Shown here piece after piece: positions 1-8,890 of a stretch of 64,000 nucleotides of DNA. The position numbers and the translations under genes were made by a program. The stretch spans positions 2,940,501 through 3,004,500 of the forward strand of contig NZ_MUFV01000001.1 in the NCBI RefSeq assembly GCF_002017875.1. Direction: 5' to 3'. Position 1 is the stretch's first letter. Every line of letters begins with the position of its first letter. The DNA comes from Deinococcus sp. LM3 (lineage in GTDB: Bacteria; Deinococcota; Deinococci; Deinococcales; Deinococcaceae). The notes below the pieces were generated by a model. The model saw only the letters and a list, made by a program, of their open reading frames with translations. It was not told where the DNA came from and made no database searches.

Positions 1-639
1 GAAGTGGTGCAGGCCGCCCTCGCTGCTGACGCGCCGGGGGGCGCTGCCGGCCAGCGCGCGGAGCAGGTCGAGGTCGTGGCAGGCCTTGGCGAGCAGGAAC
101 GGCGCGGCGGGCGGGCTGGAGCGCCAGTTGCCGCGCACGTACGAGTGCGCGTAGTGCCAGTGGGCGACGTTCTCGGCGTGCACAATGCCGATCAGGGTGC
201 CGAGGCGGCCAGACGCGGCGACCTGCTGCACGGCGGTGAAGAAGGCGGTGGTGCGCAGGACGTGGCAGACGGTGACGGTACCGGTCGAGGCGGTCTCGGC
301 GGTCAGGAGCAGGTCAAGTTCGTGGGGGTGCAGGCAGATGGGTTTTTCCAGCAGCACGTCGTACCCGAGGGCGAGGGCCTGCAGGCAGGGGCGCACGTGG
401 TCATGGTCGGGCGTGGCGATCACGACGGCGTCGGCCACGCGGCCCTGTGCGAGGAAGGCGTCCCAGTACGTGAACTGCGCCTGCGGGGGGATGTCGTGGC
501 GCGCGGCGACCTCCGCGAGGCGGGCGGGGCGCGGCTCGACGACATGCGTGATCACCGCCCCCTGCGCGGACAGGTGCCGGGCGTACACGTCCGCGCCCCG
601 GTTGCCGCAGCCGATGATCGCCACGCGCACGGGCTTCAT
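1..639 (-). CDS. Gfo/Idh/MocA-family NAD(P)-dependent oxidoreductase, C-terminus cut by window edge
   Basis: The minus strand opens with an ATG at 639-637 and runs off the left edge of the window, so about 213 residues of the N-terminal part are visible. It begins MKPVRVAIIGCGNRG, a Rossmann nucleotide-binding motif, and later has the ALGYDVLLEKPIC stretch with the EKP motif typical of Gfo/Idh/MocA dehydrogenases of sugars and sugar derivatives. The start overlaps the stop of the epimerase gene (ATGA), so it is the last visible member of the minus-strand operon that starts at 5076. The substrate cannot be told; within this operon a cell-wall or sugar-derived substrate is a guess. Confidence 0.85.
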   Translation of the reverse strand, partial: MKPVRVAIIGCGNRGADVYARHLSAQGAVITHVVEPRPARLAEVAARHDIPPQAQFTYWDAFLAQGRVADAVVIATPDHDHVRPCLQALALGYDVLLEKPICLHPHELDLLLTAETASTGTVTVCHVLRTTAFFTAVQQVAASGRLGTLIGIVHAENVAHWHYAHSYVRGNWRSSPPAAPFLLAKACHDLDLLRALAGSAPRRVSSEGGLHHF

Positions 640-1682
640 GCGCGGCGTACGCCCCAGCCGGTGCCGGTCGGGCGGGTCAGGTGCCCGGCCTGCCATTCCA
701 GTCCGGTGAACGGATCGTCGGCCAGCAGGAGCGCGCCGTCCAGGTCGGCCCAGTCGCACGCTCCGGCGAGGTGCGCGGCGGCGGCGATGCCGAGGCTGCT
801 CTCGATCATGCAGCCCATCATGACCTGCAGGCCGTGCGCGCGCGCCAGCCTCATGGCCGCGAGGGCCTGGAGGGGACCGCCCAGCTTCGCGAGTTTCAGG
901 TTCACGCCGTCGAAGGCGCAGGCCAGCGCGATCACGTCCGAGACGTGGTGCAGGCTCTCGTCCGCGACGATGGGCACGGTGGACACGGCCCGCAGCGCCG
1001 CGTGCCCGTCAAGGTCGCCGGCCGCCAGGGGTTGCTCGACGAATTCCACGCGGGCGGCGTCCAGCACGCCCAGCATCCGGCGGGCCTGCGTGCGCGTCCA
1101 GGCGGCGTTCGCGTCCACGCGCAGCGCGGCGTGCGGCGCTTCCTCGCGCAGCGCCTCGAGGATCGCCTCGTCGCGGTCCGTGCCGAGCTTGACCTTCAGG
1201 ACACCGTGCCCACGCGCGACCGCGTCCCGCGCCTGGGTGCGCATGGCGGCGGTATCCGCGATGCTGACCGTGTAACTGCTCTCGGGCAGCGGCGCGGGGC
1301 TCAGGCCCAGCAACCGCCAGACCGGGACGCCCGCCGCCTGCGCGCACCACTCGACGGCCGCCATCTCCAGCGCGCACTTCACGCTGGGATGGTCGTGAGG
1401 CATCCGGGCCGAAAGGCGGGCGTGCAGGCCGTCCCAGTCCCAGGGGTCGCTCAGGGCGTCCGCCAGGAGCGGCAGGACCGCCTCGACGGTGCCGCGTGTC
1501 TCGCCGTAGAAGGCGTTCGGGGCGGCCTCGCCCTGCCCGGTCAGGCCCGCGTGCGTCAGGGTGACGAAGGTGCGCGGGTACGTGCTGTGCGTCCAGCGGG
1601 CAATCCCGAACGGTTGCGCCGTGTGCAGGTCCAGCGTCTCCCAGCTCAGTGCGGGGGAGGTCGCGGCGGTCACTGCGTCCAC
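636..1682 (-). CDS. L-Ala-D/L-Glu-type dipeptide epimerase (enolase superfamily)
   Basis: This 348-residue protein has the muconate-lactonizing/dipeptide-epimerase fold. Visible catalytic parts are the KVK motif (residues 163-165), metal ligands D190 (RVDAN), E216 (VEQPL) and D241 (VADES), the second catalytic lysine in LAKLGG (about K266) and the GCMIESSLGIAAAAH segment. The family epimerizes L-Ala-D-Glu to L-Ala-L-Glu so that murein peptides can be used as amino acids. The start is a GTG at 1682-1680 that lies inside the end of the NlpC/P60 gene, so the two are translationally coupled. The pairing with an SH3-NlpC/P60 peptidase resembles Bacillus ykfB-ykfC. The exact substrate dipeptide is inferred from that context. 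Confidence 0.9.
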   Translation of the reverse strand: MDAVTAATSPALSWETLDLHTAQPFGIARWTHSTYPRTFVTLTHAGLTGQGEAAPNAFYGETRGTVEAVLPLLADALSDPWDWDGLHARLSARMPHDHPSVKCALEMAAVEWCAQAAGVPVWRLLGLSPAPLPESSYTVSIADTAAMRTQARDAVARGHGVLKVKLGTDRDEAILEALREEAPHAALRVDANAAWTRTQARRMLGVLDAARVEFVEQPLAAGDLDGHAALRAVSTVPIVADESLHHVSDVIALACAFDGVNLKLAKLGGPLQALAAMRLARAHGLQVMMGCMIESSLGIAAAAHLAGACDWADLDGALLLADDPFTGLEWQAGHLTRPTGTGWGVRRA

Positions 1683-2557
1683 CGCCCGAACCCGCTCAGG
1701 TCCGCCTGGAGCCGCGCGCCGTACTCGCCCTCGCCGAGCGTCTCGACACTCACGCGCATGTGCGTGGCGTTCGCGTGGACCAGGGTACGGTCGTCCAGCA
1801 TGACACCCACGTGACCGGGGAAGAACACCAGATCACCGCGCCGCGCCGTCTGCACGGGCATCAGGGCCGCCTGCTGCTGGTCCGCGTCACGCGGCAACGC
1901 CCGCCCAAACGCGCCGTACACGAGCTGCGTCAGGCCCGAGCAGTCCAGCCCCCACGCGCTGCGACCACCCCACAGGTACGGCGTCTCCACGAACCGCAGC
2001 GCCAGTTCCGCCATGTCCACGTCCAGCCGGGCGGTCAGGGCCACCTCCTGCACCCAGGCGTCCGCACCGTCCGGCAGGATGACCGGCACCCAGCGGCGGT
2101 GCTGCTCCTCGACGACCTCCCCGAACGCCCGTGTTAGACGCGCACCCAGCGCCAGTTCCGTCAGGACCGGGCGGCTGATGCGCGGCCCCGCGAAGGCATG
2201 TGCCCGCAGCGCCGTGACCGTCACCTCGCCGTTCCCGGACGGCCCGCGCGGCAGCAACCCGTCCGCCCGCGCCCAGCCCAGGTAGCCGTCATGCACGGTC
2301 CGCACGCGCGCCCAGCCGGTCCCGTCCTCCCACAGCAACTCCAGCGGCTCACCCGGCAGGGCCTCGCTGACCTGCGCCGAATCGGCGTCTGGGGCCGCGC
2401 GCAGGCTCAGGCGCGAGCGGCCCGTCACGGCCGCCATCGGCTGCACGAACCGCCACCCGGCCCCCTCCAGCTGGCCCCGCAGGGCCTCCTCGGCCATGCG
2501 CATGGCCGGATCGAACGCGTGCACACGCGCATCCAGAACGACATCAGTGGGACTCAC
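1670..2557 (-). CDS. SH3-domain NlpC/P60 cysteine peptidase (gamma-D-glutamyl-L-diamino acid endopeptidase-like)
   Basis: The 295-residue protein starts at a GTG (2557-2555). It has two bacterial SH3-like regions (about residues 38-105 and 112-175) and a C-terminal NlpC/P60 domain. The catalytic cysteine is C206 in the motif YLWGGRSAWGLDCSG, the histidine is H249 in FFPGHVGV, and H261 may be the third polar residue. The WGGRSxxGxDCSG arrangement is like Bacillus YkfC, which cuts L-Ala-gamma-D-Glu from L-diamino acids in murein peptides. No signal peptide is visible, which suits cytosolic peptide salvage rather than wall remodelling. It overlaps the epimerase gene downstream and follows the histidine phosphatase gene after 72 bases. 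Confidence 0.9.
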   Translation of the reverse strand: MSPTDVVLDARVHAFDPAMRMAEEALRGQLEGAGWRFVQPMAAVTGRSRLSLRAAPDADSAQVSEALPGEPLELLWEDGTGWARVRTVHDGYLGWARADGLLPRGPSGNGEVTVTALRAHAFAGPRISRPVLTELALGARLTRAFGEVVEEQHRRWVPVILPDGADAWVQEVALTARLDVDMAELALRFVETPYLWGGRSAWGLDCSGLTQLVYGAFGRALPRDADQQQAALMPVQTARRGDLVFFPGHVGVMLDDRTLVHANATHMRVSVETLGEGEYGARLQADLSGFGRWTQ

Positions 2558-2629
2558 GCCCCACAGCCTACGGCCCCAACAGGCGCAACGGGGCGCAGGT
2601 GGTGCAGGCCAGTGCCCCCTGAACGTCGT

Positions 2630-3319
2630 TCAGTTCGTCACGAGGTGCCCGGGCAGGTGATCATGCCGGTTCAGGAACAGCAGCCGGGTGCTGCGCGGCC
2701 CGAGTTCCAGCTCGCAGGTGGCGGTGTTATCCAGCACCAGTTTGGCAGGCAGTCGGCTCAGAGGACTGCCCAGTAGCGCGGCCAGCAGGAACTGCGCGAA
2801 GTTCTGGTGCGTGACTAGGCCCACGCGATCCGTCACGGCGTGGCGGGCCCGCAGGTCGTTCAGGACCGTCCGGGCGCGGTCTGCGTAGACCTGCGCGTCG
2901 TTCTCCTCGAAGCCGCCGTCCCAGGCAGCCCGGCCGTCCAGATGGGCGGGCCAGCGCAGCTCAGGGCAGATCCGTTGCAGCGTCTGCCGGGTCTGCCCGG
3001 CGGTGGGCGTGCGCGGGCCGGTCATCTGACCCAGGTACAACCCGCCGATCTCGTGCAGCGTGTCCGCTCCCTGAACAGGCAACGAGAGGGCCGTCGCCAG
3101 CGGGGCCACCGTCTGGACGGCGCGCGTGGTGAGGCTGCTGTACAGGTGCGTCAGCGACCCGAGGTGCGGAATGCGGTTGGCGGCCTCGCCGAGCAACCGC
3201 GCCTGCTCGAAGCCCAGGTCGCTCAGGGGCGGGTCCGGATGCCGCCCCTCCTTACCGCCCGTCTGTGCGTACAGCCGGTTGTTGAGGGACTGGGCGTGAC
3301 GGATCAGCACGAGATGCAC
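2630..3319 (-). CDS. histidine phosphatase (phosphoglycerate mutase-like) family protein
   Basis: The protein has 229 residues and begins with the RHG-type motif LIRHAQS (the phospho-accepting histidine at about residue 8). A second catalytic histidine lies in LVTHQNF near residue 185. The start is a GTG at 3319-3317; a TACACT -10 box seven bases upstream fits a leaderless transcript. Members of this family dephosphorylate small phosphometabolites or proteins, and the substrate is not predictable from the sequence. It sits inside the murein-peptide gene cluster, 42 bases downstream of the dipeptidase gene. Confidence 0.88.
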   Translation of the reverse strand: MHLVLIRHAQSLNNRLYAQTGGKEGRHPDPPLSDLGFEQARLLGEAANRIPHLGSLTHLYSSLTTRAVQTVAPLATALSLPVQGADTLHEIGGLYLGQMTGPRTPTAGQTRQTLQRICPELRWPAHLDGRAAWDGGFEENDAQVYADRARTVLNDLRARHAVTDRVGLVTHQNFAQFLLAALLGSPLSRLPAKLVLDNTATCELELGPRSTRLLFLNRHDHLPGHLVTN

Positions 3320-3361
3320 GCGGCCGAGTGTAGAGCAGGGGCGTCCGTATCGGAGTCCGTA

Positions 3362-4372
3362 TTACAGGTGGGTGGTGAGCCAGCGTGCCCAGTTCCCGGC
3401 GGCCACCCCAGCGCGGGCGTGCGCGGGCAGTTCGTCCAGCAGGCGGGGCACGTGAGCGTAGCGGTCGATACCGGCGGGGGTCTTCTCGGCGCCGAAGCCT
3501 CCGTCCAGGTCGGTCCCGAGGGCCACGCGGTCCCAGCCGATCAGGTCGGCGTAGTGGCGGGCGTGGTCGGCCAGCGCGGCCAGGGGCACGCGGTCCAGGC
3601 TGCCTTCCGGGAGCGGGCGGATGAAGCGGTTCAGGAGGACCAGTCCGATCACGCCGTCCGCTGCGGCGATGGCGCGGGCCATGTCGTCGGTCAGGTGGCG
3701 GTTGCCGGGCACCAGGGCGCGGCTGTTGGCGTGCGTGGCGATCAGGCGTGGCCCGATCTGCGCGGCGTCCCAGAAGGCGTGATCGTCGAGGTGCGAGGCG
3801 TCCAGCGTGACGTTCAGGTCCCGCATGGCAGTCACGAGGTCCATCCCGGCGGGCGTGAGCGGTCCGGGGGCGTCGGTGCCGCCGGCGTGACGGGTGCGGC
3901 CCCAGGCAGGCCCGATGACGCGCACGCCCCGCTCGACCCAGAAGGGCAGGTCGGCGGCGTCCCGGATGGGGTCGGCGCCTTCCATCAGCAGGACCACGCC
4001 GAGCGGGGCGTCCAGCGTATTCAGGTGTGCTGTCACCGCGGTGGCCGAGGTGAGGAGGGTCAGGTGCCCGGCGTCCTGCAGGCGGTGGTAGGCGTCCAGT
4101 TGCGCCAGGGCCTGCGCGCGTGCTCCGGCGTGGTCGGTGTAGCCGCCGGGCGTGTCGGCGCTGCGTGGCAGGGCGAACAGCGTGCCGAAGCACACGCGGA
4201 CCTGCGCGTCCCTCAGTTCCGGGAGGGTCACGGTCGCTGTCTGCCCCGGCACGGGGTCAGCGGCGCGCAGGGCGTCCAGCGGGAGGGTCAGGTCCCGGCC
4301 GTCCAGCAGGTTCATGGCGAGATCCAGGTGCCCGTCGATCAGGTGGGTGCCGGGCAGGTGCGTGTCGGTCAT
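3362..4372 (-). CDS. membrane dipeptidase-type (M19, renal dipeptidase family) peptidase
   Basis: The 336-residue protein shows the M19 pattern: an early HxD metal motif (IDGHLDLAMN), a bridging glutamate in LLMEGADPI, the metal-binding histidine in THANSRAL and a late aspartate in LGTDLDGGFG. The family are dizinc dipeptidases that accept dipeptides containing D- or dehydro-residues. There is no signal peptide, so it is probably cytosolic. The ATG overlaps the stop of the upstream HAD gene by four bases. With the epimerase and NlpC/P60 peptidase in the same operon, cleavage of murein-derived dipeptides such as L-Ala-L-Glu is a reasonable inference. Confidence 0.9.
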   Translation of the reverse strand: MTDTHLPGTHLIDGHLDLAMNLLDGRDLTLPLDALRAADPVPGQTATVTLPELRDAQVRVCFGTLFALPRSADTPGGYTDHAGARAQALAQLDAYHRLQDAGHLTLLTSATAVTAHLNTLDAPLGVVLLMEGADPIRDAADLPFWVERGVRVIGPAWGRTRHAGGTDAPGPLTPAGMDLVTAMRDLNVTLDASHLDDHAFWDAAQIGPRLIATHANSRALVPGNRHLTDDMARAIAAADGVIGLVLLNRFIRPLPEGSLDRVPLAALADHARHYADLIGWDRVALGTDLDGGFGAEKTPAGIDRYAHVPRLLDELPAHARAGVAAGNWARWLTTHL

Positions 4373-5076
4373 CGGGCGGCGGCGGTGGGGGAGGCGACGC
4401 CGATGCGGTCCACCAGCCCGGCCACCTCGCCGAGGCTGTGCAGGGCGTCCGGCGTTTCGCCTTTCAGGTCGATCAGGGCGGCGTGCAGGCCCAGGGCGCG
4501 GGCGGCGTCCACATTCTCCGCCTTGTCGTCGATGAACAGCACCTCGGGGGCGTCCAGGCCCAGGGCGTGCAGGGCGTGCCGGTACGCGCCGGGGTCGGGT
4601 TTGTGAATGCCGACCGCGCAGGTGGCGACGGCCACGTCGATCAGGTCGCCCAGTCCCAGGAAGGCCAGGGTGCGATCGATGCTGGGCAGCGTGTTGCTCA
4701 GGACGCCCAGGCGCAGGCCACGGGCGCGCAGGCCTTCCAGGACGGTGCGGGCGTCCGGGACGGGCTTCATGAACGCCTCGTACGGGTAACGCGCCGAGAG
4801 TTGCGCCGCCTGCGTGGGCGTGAGGTTCAGCCGCCCGGCCAGTTCAAGGCTGTACTCGTCCCAGAAGGCGTCTTCCTGCGCCTGGGTGCGCAGGTGCCAC
4901 CATGAGAACGCGCGCTCCTGCCACTGCGCCTGCATGCCCGCCCCGACCTCGCGCGGGTCGAGGCCGAAGGTCTGCGCGGCCCACAGGGCGGCCTCGCGGT
5001 ACACGCCGGGGTCGGTGTAGGCGATGGTGTCGTCGCGGTCGAACAGCACGGCGCGCAGGGGGGGCTGACTGGTCAT
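4369..5076 (-). CDS. HAD-superfamily hydrolase
   Basis: The 235-residue protein carries the HAD motif I nucleophile segment VLFDRDDTIAYTD, motif II near LGVLSNT, a lysine in the GIHKPDPGAY segment and the acidic motif IV FIDDKAENV. It is a small-molecule phosphatase of unknown substrate. Two other in-frame starts exist (5085 and farther up to 5199). I chose ATG 5076-5074 because a TAGCAT -10 box (5084-5089) sits exactly seven bases upstream, the leaderless arrangement seen for many genes here, and because the aligned HAD domain begins right after it. It is the first gene of the minus-strand operon running to the window edge. Confidence 0.88.
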   Translation of the reverse strand: MTSQPPLRAVLFDRDDTIAYTDPGVYREAALWAAQTFGLDPREVGAGMQAQWQERAFSWWHLRTQAQEDAFWDEYSLELAGRLNLTPTQAAQLSARYPYEAFMKPVPDARTVLEGLRARGLRLGVLSNTLPSIDRTLAFLGLGDLIDVAVATCAVGIHKPDPGAYRHALHALGLDAPEVLFIDDKAENVDAARALGLHAALIDLKGETPDALHSLGEVAGLVDRIGVASPTAAAR

Positions 5077-5083
5077 GCCGGAC

Positions 5084-5089
5084 ATGCTA
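5084..5089 (-). promoter_or_regulatory. leaderless -10 box of the murein-peptide operon
   Basis: TAGCAT on the minus strand lies seven bases before the ATG of the HAD gene, so transcription would start at or next to the start codon. The intergenic DNA further upstream (about 5164-5270) is strikingly AT-rich for this genome and probably holds other promoter elements for the two divergent genes. Confidence 0.45.
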
Positions 5090-5314
5090 GTCGCTGCCCG
5101 CTGGCAGAACGTGACGGCCTGCGGCGCGGGCGCGCGGGCGCGGCCTTGCTGCCGGGCCGGCAGAAGCTGAACAGAAATCAATGCTCGGGGAGATTCCACG
5201 CAATATCGCTGCGAATATCCAGATTTTCAGCAATAATTCACCTGTATAACATTCCTGAGGGAAGATGGGCGCAACAGGATTGCTAAATGGACGCCGCCGC
5301 GCTAGGCTGGCCAC

Positions 5315-6463
5315 ATGTTCGAGGACCCCTACACCGAGCACGTCCTGCTGACGCCCGGCCCCACCCCCATCCACCCCCGCGCCCAGCAGGCCCTCATGCG
5401 ACCCATGCTCGGCCACATGGACCCCGAAATCTTCGCGCTGAACACCGAAATCCAGGCGGACCTGCGCGCCATGTACGGCACGACCGACACCACCTTCACC
5501 GCCCTGCTCGCCGGGACCGGCAGCCTCGGCATGGAGGCCGGCTTCGCCAACCTCGTCGAGAGCGGCGACGAGGTCCTGGTCTGCGCCAACGGCTCGTTCG
5601 GACGGCGCATGGCCGACATGGCCGCCCGCTACGGCGCGAACGTCCGCCTCGTCACCGCCCCCCTCGGCGAGGCCATCAACCCCGACGACGTGGCCGCGCA
5701 GATGAACGGCGTGCAGATGGTCGCCGTCGTGCACGGCGAGACCAGCACCGGCGTCCTGAACCCCGTCCCGCAGATCGCGCAGATCGCCCGGCAGCACGGC
5801 GCCCTCCTGACCGTGGACGCCGTCACGACCGCCGGCATGGAACCCTTCCACATGGCCGAGTGGGGCGTGGACTACGCCTACACCGGCGCGCAGAAGTGCC
5901 TCAGCGCCCCCCCCGGACTGGCACCCGTCGCCATCAGCGACCGCGCCATGGCCCGCTACCACGCCCGCCGCACGCCCACCCCGCTGTGGTACTGCGATTT
6001 CGAGGGCCTGCGCGACTACTGGGAACGCCACACCTACCACCACACCGTCCCCGTCAACCTGCACTACGCCCTGCACGCCGCCCTGCGCGCCGCGCTCGAC
6101 GAGGGCATGCTGAACCGCAAGGCCCGCGTGCAGCACGTCGGGCAGGCCATCCAGACGGCGCTGGCCCCGCTGGGCTTCACGCCCTACGTGCAGCGCCCCG
6201 AAGACCGTCTGCCCACCGTCCTCGCGCTGCGCCTCCCGGACGGTTTCGACGACGCGGGCGTCCGCCGCGCCCTGCGGGAACGGCAGATCAGCGTCACGGG
6301 CGGCCTGGGCGCCACCGCCGGCCTGATCTGGCGACTGGGCCTGATGGGCGAAACGGCCCGCCCCGCCCCGTACCGCGCCCTGATGGACGCCCTGGAAGAC
6401 CTGCTGGGCGTGCAGGGCCTCACCGAACGCTTCAACGAGGCGCTGGAACCCGTTCCCGCCTGA
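5315..6463 (+). CDS. alanine-glyoxylate aminotransferase family protein (class V, PLP-dependent)
   Basis: The 382-residue protein starts LLTPGPTPIHPRAQ, the typical opening of serine/alanine-glyoxylate aminotransferases, and has the PLP-binding lysine at K194 in TGAQKCLSAPPGLA with the preceding DAV (D168). The length fits the family. Such enzymes transfer the amino group of serine, alanine or a purine-derived donor to glyoxylate. The ATG at 5315 is preceded by TAGGCT at 5303-5308, six bases upstream, which supports this start and a leaderless mRNA. The gene is monocistronic: a perfect hairpin terminator follows and the next gene is convergent. Confidence 0.9.
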   Translation: MFEDPYTEHVLLTPGPTPIHPRAQQALMRPMLGHMDPEIFALNTEIQADLRAMYGTTDTTFTALLAGTGSLGMEAGFANLVESGDEVLVCANGSFGRRMADMAARYGANVRLVTAPLGEAINPDDVAAQMNGVQMVAVVHGETSTGVLNPVPQIAQIARQHGALLTVDAVTTAGMEPFHMAEWGVDYAYTGAQKCLSAPPGLAPVAISDRAMARYHARRTPTPLWYCDFEGLRDYWERHTYHHTVPVNLHYALHAALRAALDEGMLNRKARVQHVGQAIQTALAPLGFTPYVQRPEDRLPTVLALRLPDGFDDAGVRRALRERQISVTGGLGATAGLIWRLGLMGETARPAPYRALMDALEDLLGVQGLTERFNEALEPVPA

Positions 6464-6488
6464 GCGCACGCACCACACCGACCACCGA

Positions 6489-6524
6489 GAAGGCGGGGAA
6501 CCCCATACGAGGTTCCCCGCCTTC
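6489..6524. terminator. bidirectional hairpin terminator
   Basis: A perfect 14-bp inverted repeat (6489-6502 with 6511-6524, 8-base loop) lies between the convergent aminotransferase and metallophosphoesterase genes. There is no long T-run, so it may act as a bidirectional stem-type terminator. Confidence 0.75.
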
Positions 6525-6544
6525 CGTCCATCCGGACGCCCGCT

Positions 6545-7249
6545 TCAGCCCATGCGGCCGGTGCGGATCACGTCCGCGATCACGGGCGGCAGGTTCCACG
6601 CCATGATGTCGAACGCACTCGACGCGAAATCGTACGTGACCTTGTGCAGCGACACCTTCGGCTTACGGCCCACGCAATCCACGATCGCCACGTCCGCACC
6701 CGGCTCGTGATTCAGGGTCAGGCCCACACTGCCGGGATCCACGAACGTCGTCTCGCCGATCACCCGCACGAACGGCACGTGCGACCCGCCCACCACGACC
6801 ACCCGAGCGCCCAGCGTCTCGGCCAGCGCCTCCAGCTCCCGCTCCTGCGCCATCAGGTCCAGACGCGCCTCCGGATCGTGCGGACTGCCGTGAAAGTACC
6901 GGACCCGCCCGATCGGCGTGGTGATCCGCCCGCCCGGCGGCAGGCGACGCAGGAAATCCACCTGCTCGGGCGCCAGCATCTTCTTCGTCCAGCCCAGCAC
7001 CTGATCCGCCACGCCCTTGCGGTCCGCGCGGTCCCCCAGTTCCATCGCCACGCGCATGTCACTGGACCCCAGGCCCGTCACCCACCCCTCGCGTTTCACG
7101 AAGTCGATGACCGGACCCGGACTCGCGCCGTACCCGACGAGGTCGCCCACCACAATCACCTGATTGACGATATGTTCCGACAGAAAACGCTTGACCGCAG
7201 TCAAGGCGTGAATGTTCCCATGAAGATCGCTGATGAAGGCCAGTCGCAA
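6545..7249 (-). CDS. calcineurin-like metallophosphoesterase
   Basis: The 234-residue protein contains the metallophosphatase motif series: AFISDLHGN (metal ligands D and H), VVGDLVGYGASP (GD), FHGSPHDP, VVGGSHVPFVR (GGSH with late histidine) and VDPGSVG. These are YfcE/MJ0936-like phosphoesterases with broad activity on phosphodiesters or phosphomonoesters. The only start that keeps the complete first motif is a TTG at 7249-7247, with a GGAAGG ribosome-binding site just upstream and a TAGGAT -10-like box at 7259-7264. The substrate is not predictable. Confidence 0.88.
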   Translation of the reverse strand: MRLAFISDLHGNIHALTAVKRFLSEHIVNQVIVVGDLVGYGASPGPVIDFVKREGWVTGLGSSDMRVAMELGDRADRKGVADQVLGWTKKMLAPEQVDFLRRLPPGGRITTPIGRVRYFHGSPHDPEARLDLMAQERELEALAETLGARVVVVGGSHVPFVRVIGETTFVDPGSVGLTLNHEPGADVAIVDCVGRKPKVSLHKVTYDFASSAFDIMAWNLPPVIADVIRTGRMG

Positions 7250-7323
7250 GGTCCTTCCATCCTAGAGCAAAACGCCGCGCCCTGCCCGACATCCTTGCCC
7301 CCAACCCCCCTATCATGGGCCGG

Positions 7324-8841
7324 ATGCCCGCACCTGCCCTCGCCGCCCTGCTCGGACTGACGCTCGCCGCGTGCGGCCTGCCGCTCCCGTGGAGTTTCCT
7401 GACCGCCCTGCCCCTGGCCGCCCTGCTCGGGTACGCCGCCGCCGCACCCACCCGCCGGGGCGTCACAACCCGCCTGTTCTGGGCGGGGTTCGGGTACTTC
7501 GCGCTGCACCTGTGGTGGCTGGGTGCCTTCCTGCACCAGCTCCTCGGAGCGGCGCCGCTGGTGGTCGTGCTGTTCGCGCTGGAAGCCGCGTTCCTGGCCG
7601 TCATGGCCGCCGTCGCCGTGACGCTGACCCGCACGCCCACCGGCCGCGTCTGGGCACTCGCGGGCGGGTGGGTCATCCTGGAATGGTTGCGTTTCCTGGG
7701 GCCGCTCGCGTTCCCGTGGCCCACCCTGGGGTACACGCTGCTGCCCACGCCCGCCATCCAGATCGCCGACCTGGGCGGGGTGTTGCTCGGCAGCGTGCTG
7801 GTCGCGTTCACCGCCGCCAGTCTCGCTCACGCCTGGACCGGACGCCAGCAGCAGGGGAGACGCCCCCTCATCCCCACCGTCCTGGCCGCCCTCGCCTGGG
7901 CCGCCGCGCTCGGCTACGGCGCCACCCGCACGCCCGGCGACGGTCCCGAACAACCCATGCGCGTCCTGCGCACCACCTTCGACGCGTTCGGCCGCGCCAG
8001 CGGAGGCCTGACCGCGCAGGAACAGTTCAGCGTCCAGACCGCCGCCAGCCTGAACCGCCCACCCGGCAGCGTCATCGTCTGGAGCGAAGGCGCCATCAGC
8101 TCACCCGGCACGCGACCCGCACCCGGTCAGACCATCCCCGCGTTCCCCGGCCCTGGCATCAGCGGCATCGGCGGAGACGAGCCCCTCACCCCGCCCGGCC
8201 CTGACCCCATCCGGCAACCTGCCACGTACCGGCAATTCAACACGGTCGCCAGCCTCGACGCGGGCGGCACCATCCAGAGCCTGAGTGCTAAGGCCCGCCT
8301 CGTCCCGTTCGGCGAGGAATTCCCGTTCCGGCCCATCCTCGGTCCCGTTTACCGCGTCATCGAAACCTCGCTGGGCTTCACGCTGGCCAGCATGACCCCC
8401 AACCCCAACCCCACACCACTCACGCTGAACGGCGTGCTGTACGGCGCGTACATCTGCTACGACAGCGTGTTCCCCTGGGTCGCCCGTGTCCTCGCCAACG
8501 GGGGCGCGCAGGTGCTGGTGAACCCCAGCAACGACGGCTGGTACCAGGGCTGGGGCGTCCAGCAACACTTCAATATGGGCCGCGTCCGGGCCATCGAAAC
8601 GCGCCGCTGGGTCGTCCGCAGCGTCAACAATGGCGTTGCCGGAACCGTGAACGACCTCGGGCAACCCGTGCAGACCGTGGCCAGCGGCCAGGAAATCCAG
8701 GCACTCGACGTTCGCCCGAAACTCCTGAACGGCACGACCACCTACATGCGCCTCGGCGACTGGCCCGCGCTGATGCTGGCGCTGCTGATGGTCGCCTACG
8801 GCGTCCGGCAGGACCGCCGCCGGAGCAGCCGCCCGAGTTGA
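7324..8841 (+). CDS. lnt: apolipoprotein N-acyltransferase
   Basis: The 505-residue protein adds the third acyl chain to lipoproteins at the membrane. It has about six hydrophobic segments in the first 200 residues, followed by a nitrilase-like domain with the triad E255 (VWSEGAI), K323 (SAKARLVPFGEE) and C378 (YICYDSVFPW), then VNPSNDGWY. A last hydrophobic segment is near the C-terminus. An in-frame ATG also exists at 7315, but TATCAT at 7311-7316 is a good -10 box seven bases before ATG 7324 and overlaps the earlier ATG, so 7324 is chosen. Deinococcus has lipoprotein genes, one of which (11066) lies nearby. Confidence 0.93.
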   Translation: MPAPALAALLGLTLAACGLPLPWSFLTALPLAALLGYAAAAPTRRGVTTRLFWAGFGYFALHLWWLGAFLHQLLGAAPLVVVLFALEAAFLAVMAAVAVTLTRTPTGRVWALAGGWVILEWLRFLGPLAFPWPTLGYTLLPTPAIQIADLGGVLLGSVLVAFTAASLAHAWTGRQQQGRRPLIPTVLAALAWAAALGYGATRTPGDGPEQPMRVLRTTFDAFGRASGGLTAQEQFSVQTAASLNRPPGSVIVWSEGAISSPGTRPAPGQTIPAFPGPGISGIGGDEPLTPPGPDPIRQPATYRQFNTVASLDAGGTIQSLSAKARLVPFGEEFPFRPILGPVYRVIETSLGFTLASMTPNPNPTPLTLNGVLYGAYICYDSVFPWVARVLANGGAQVLVNPSNDGWYQGWGVQQHFNMGRVRAIETRRWVVRSVNNGVAGTVNDLGQPVQTVASGQEIQALDVRPKLLNGTTTYMRLGDWPALMLALLMVAYGVRQDRRRSSRPS

Positions 8842-8890
8842 AAAACCGGTCGGAGTGGCCGCAACTGCGACTTCGACCCTCAGGCCAGCA

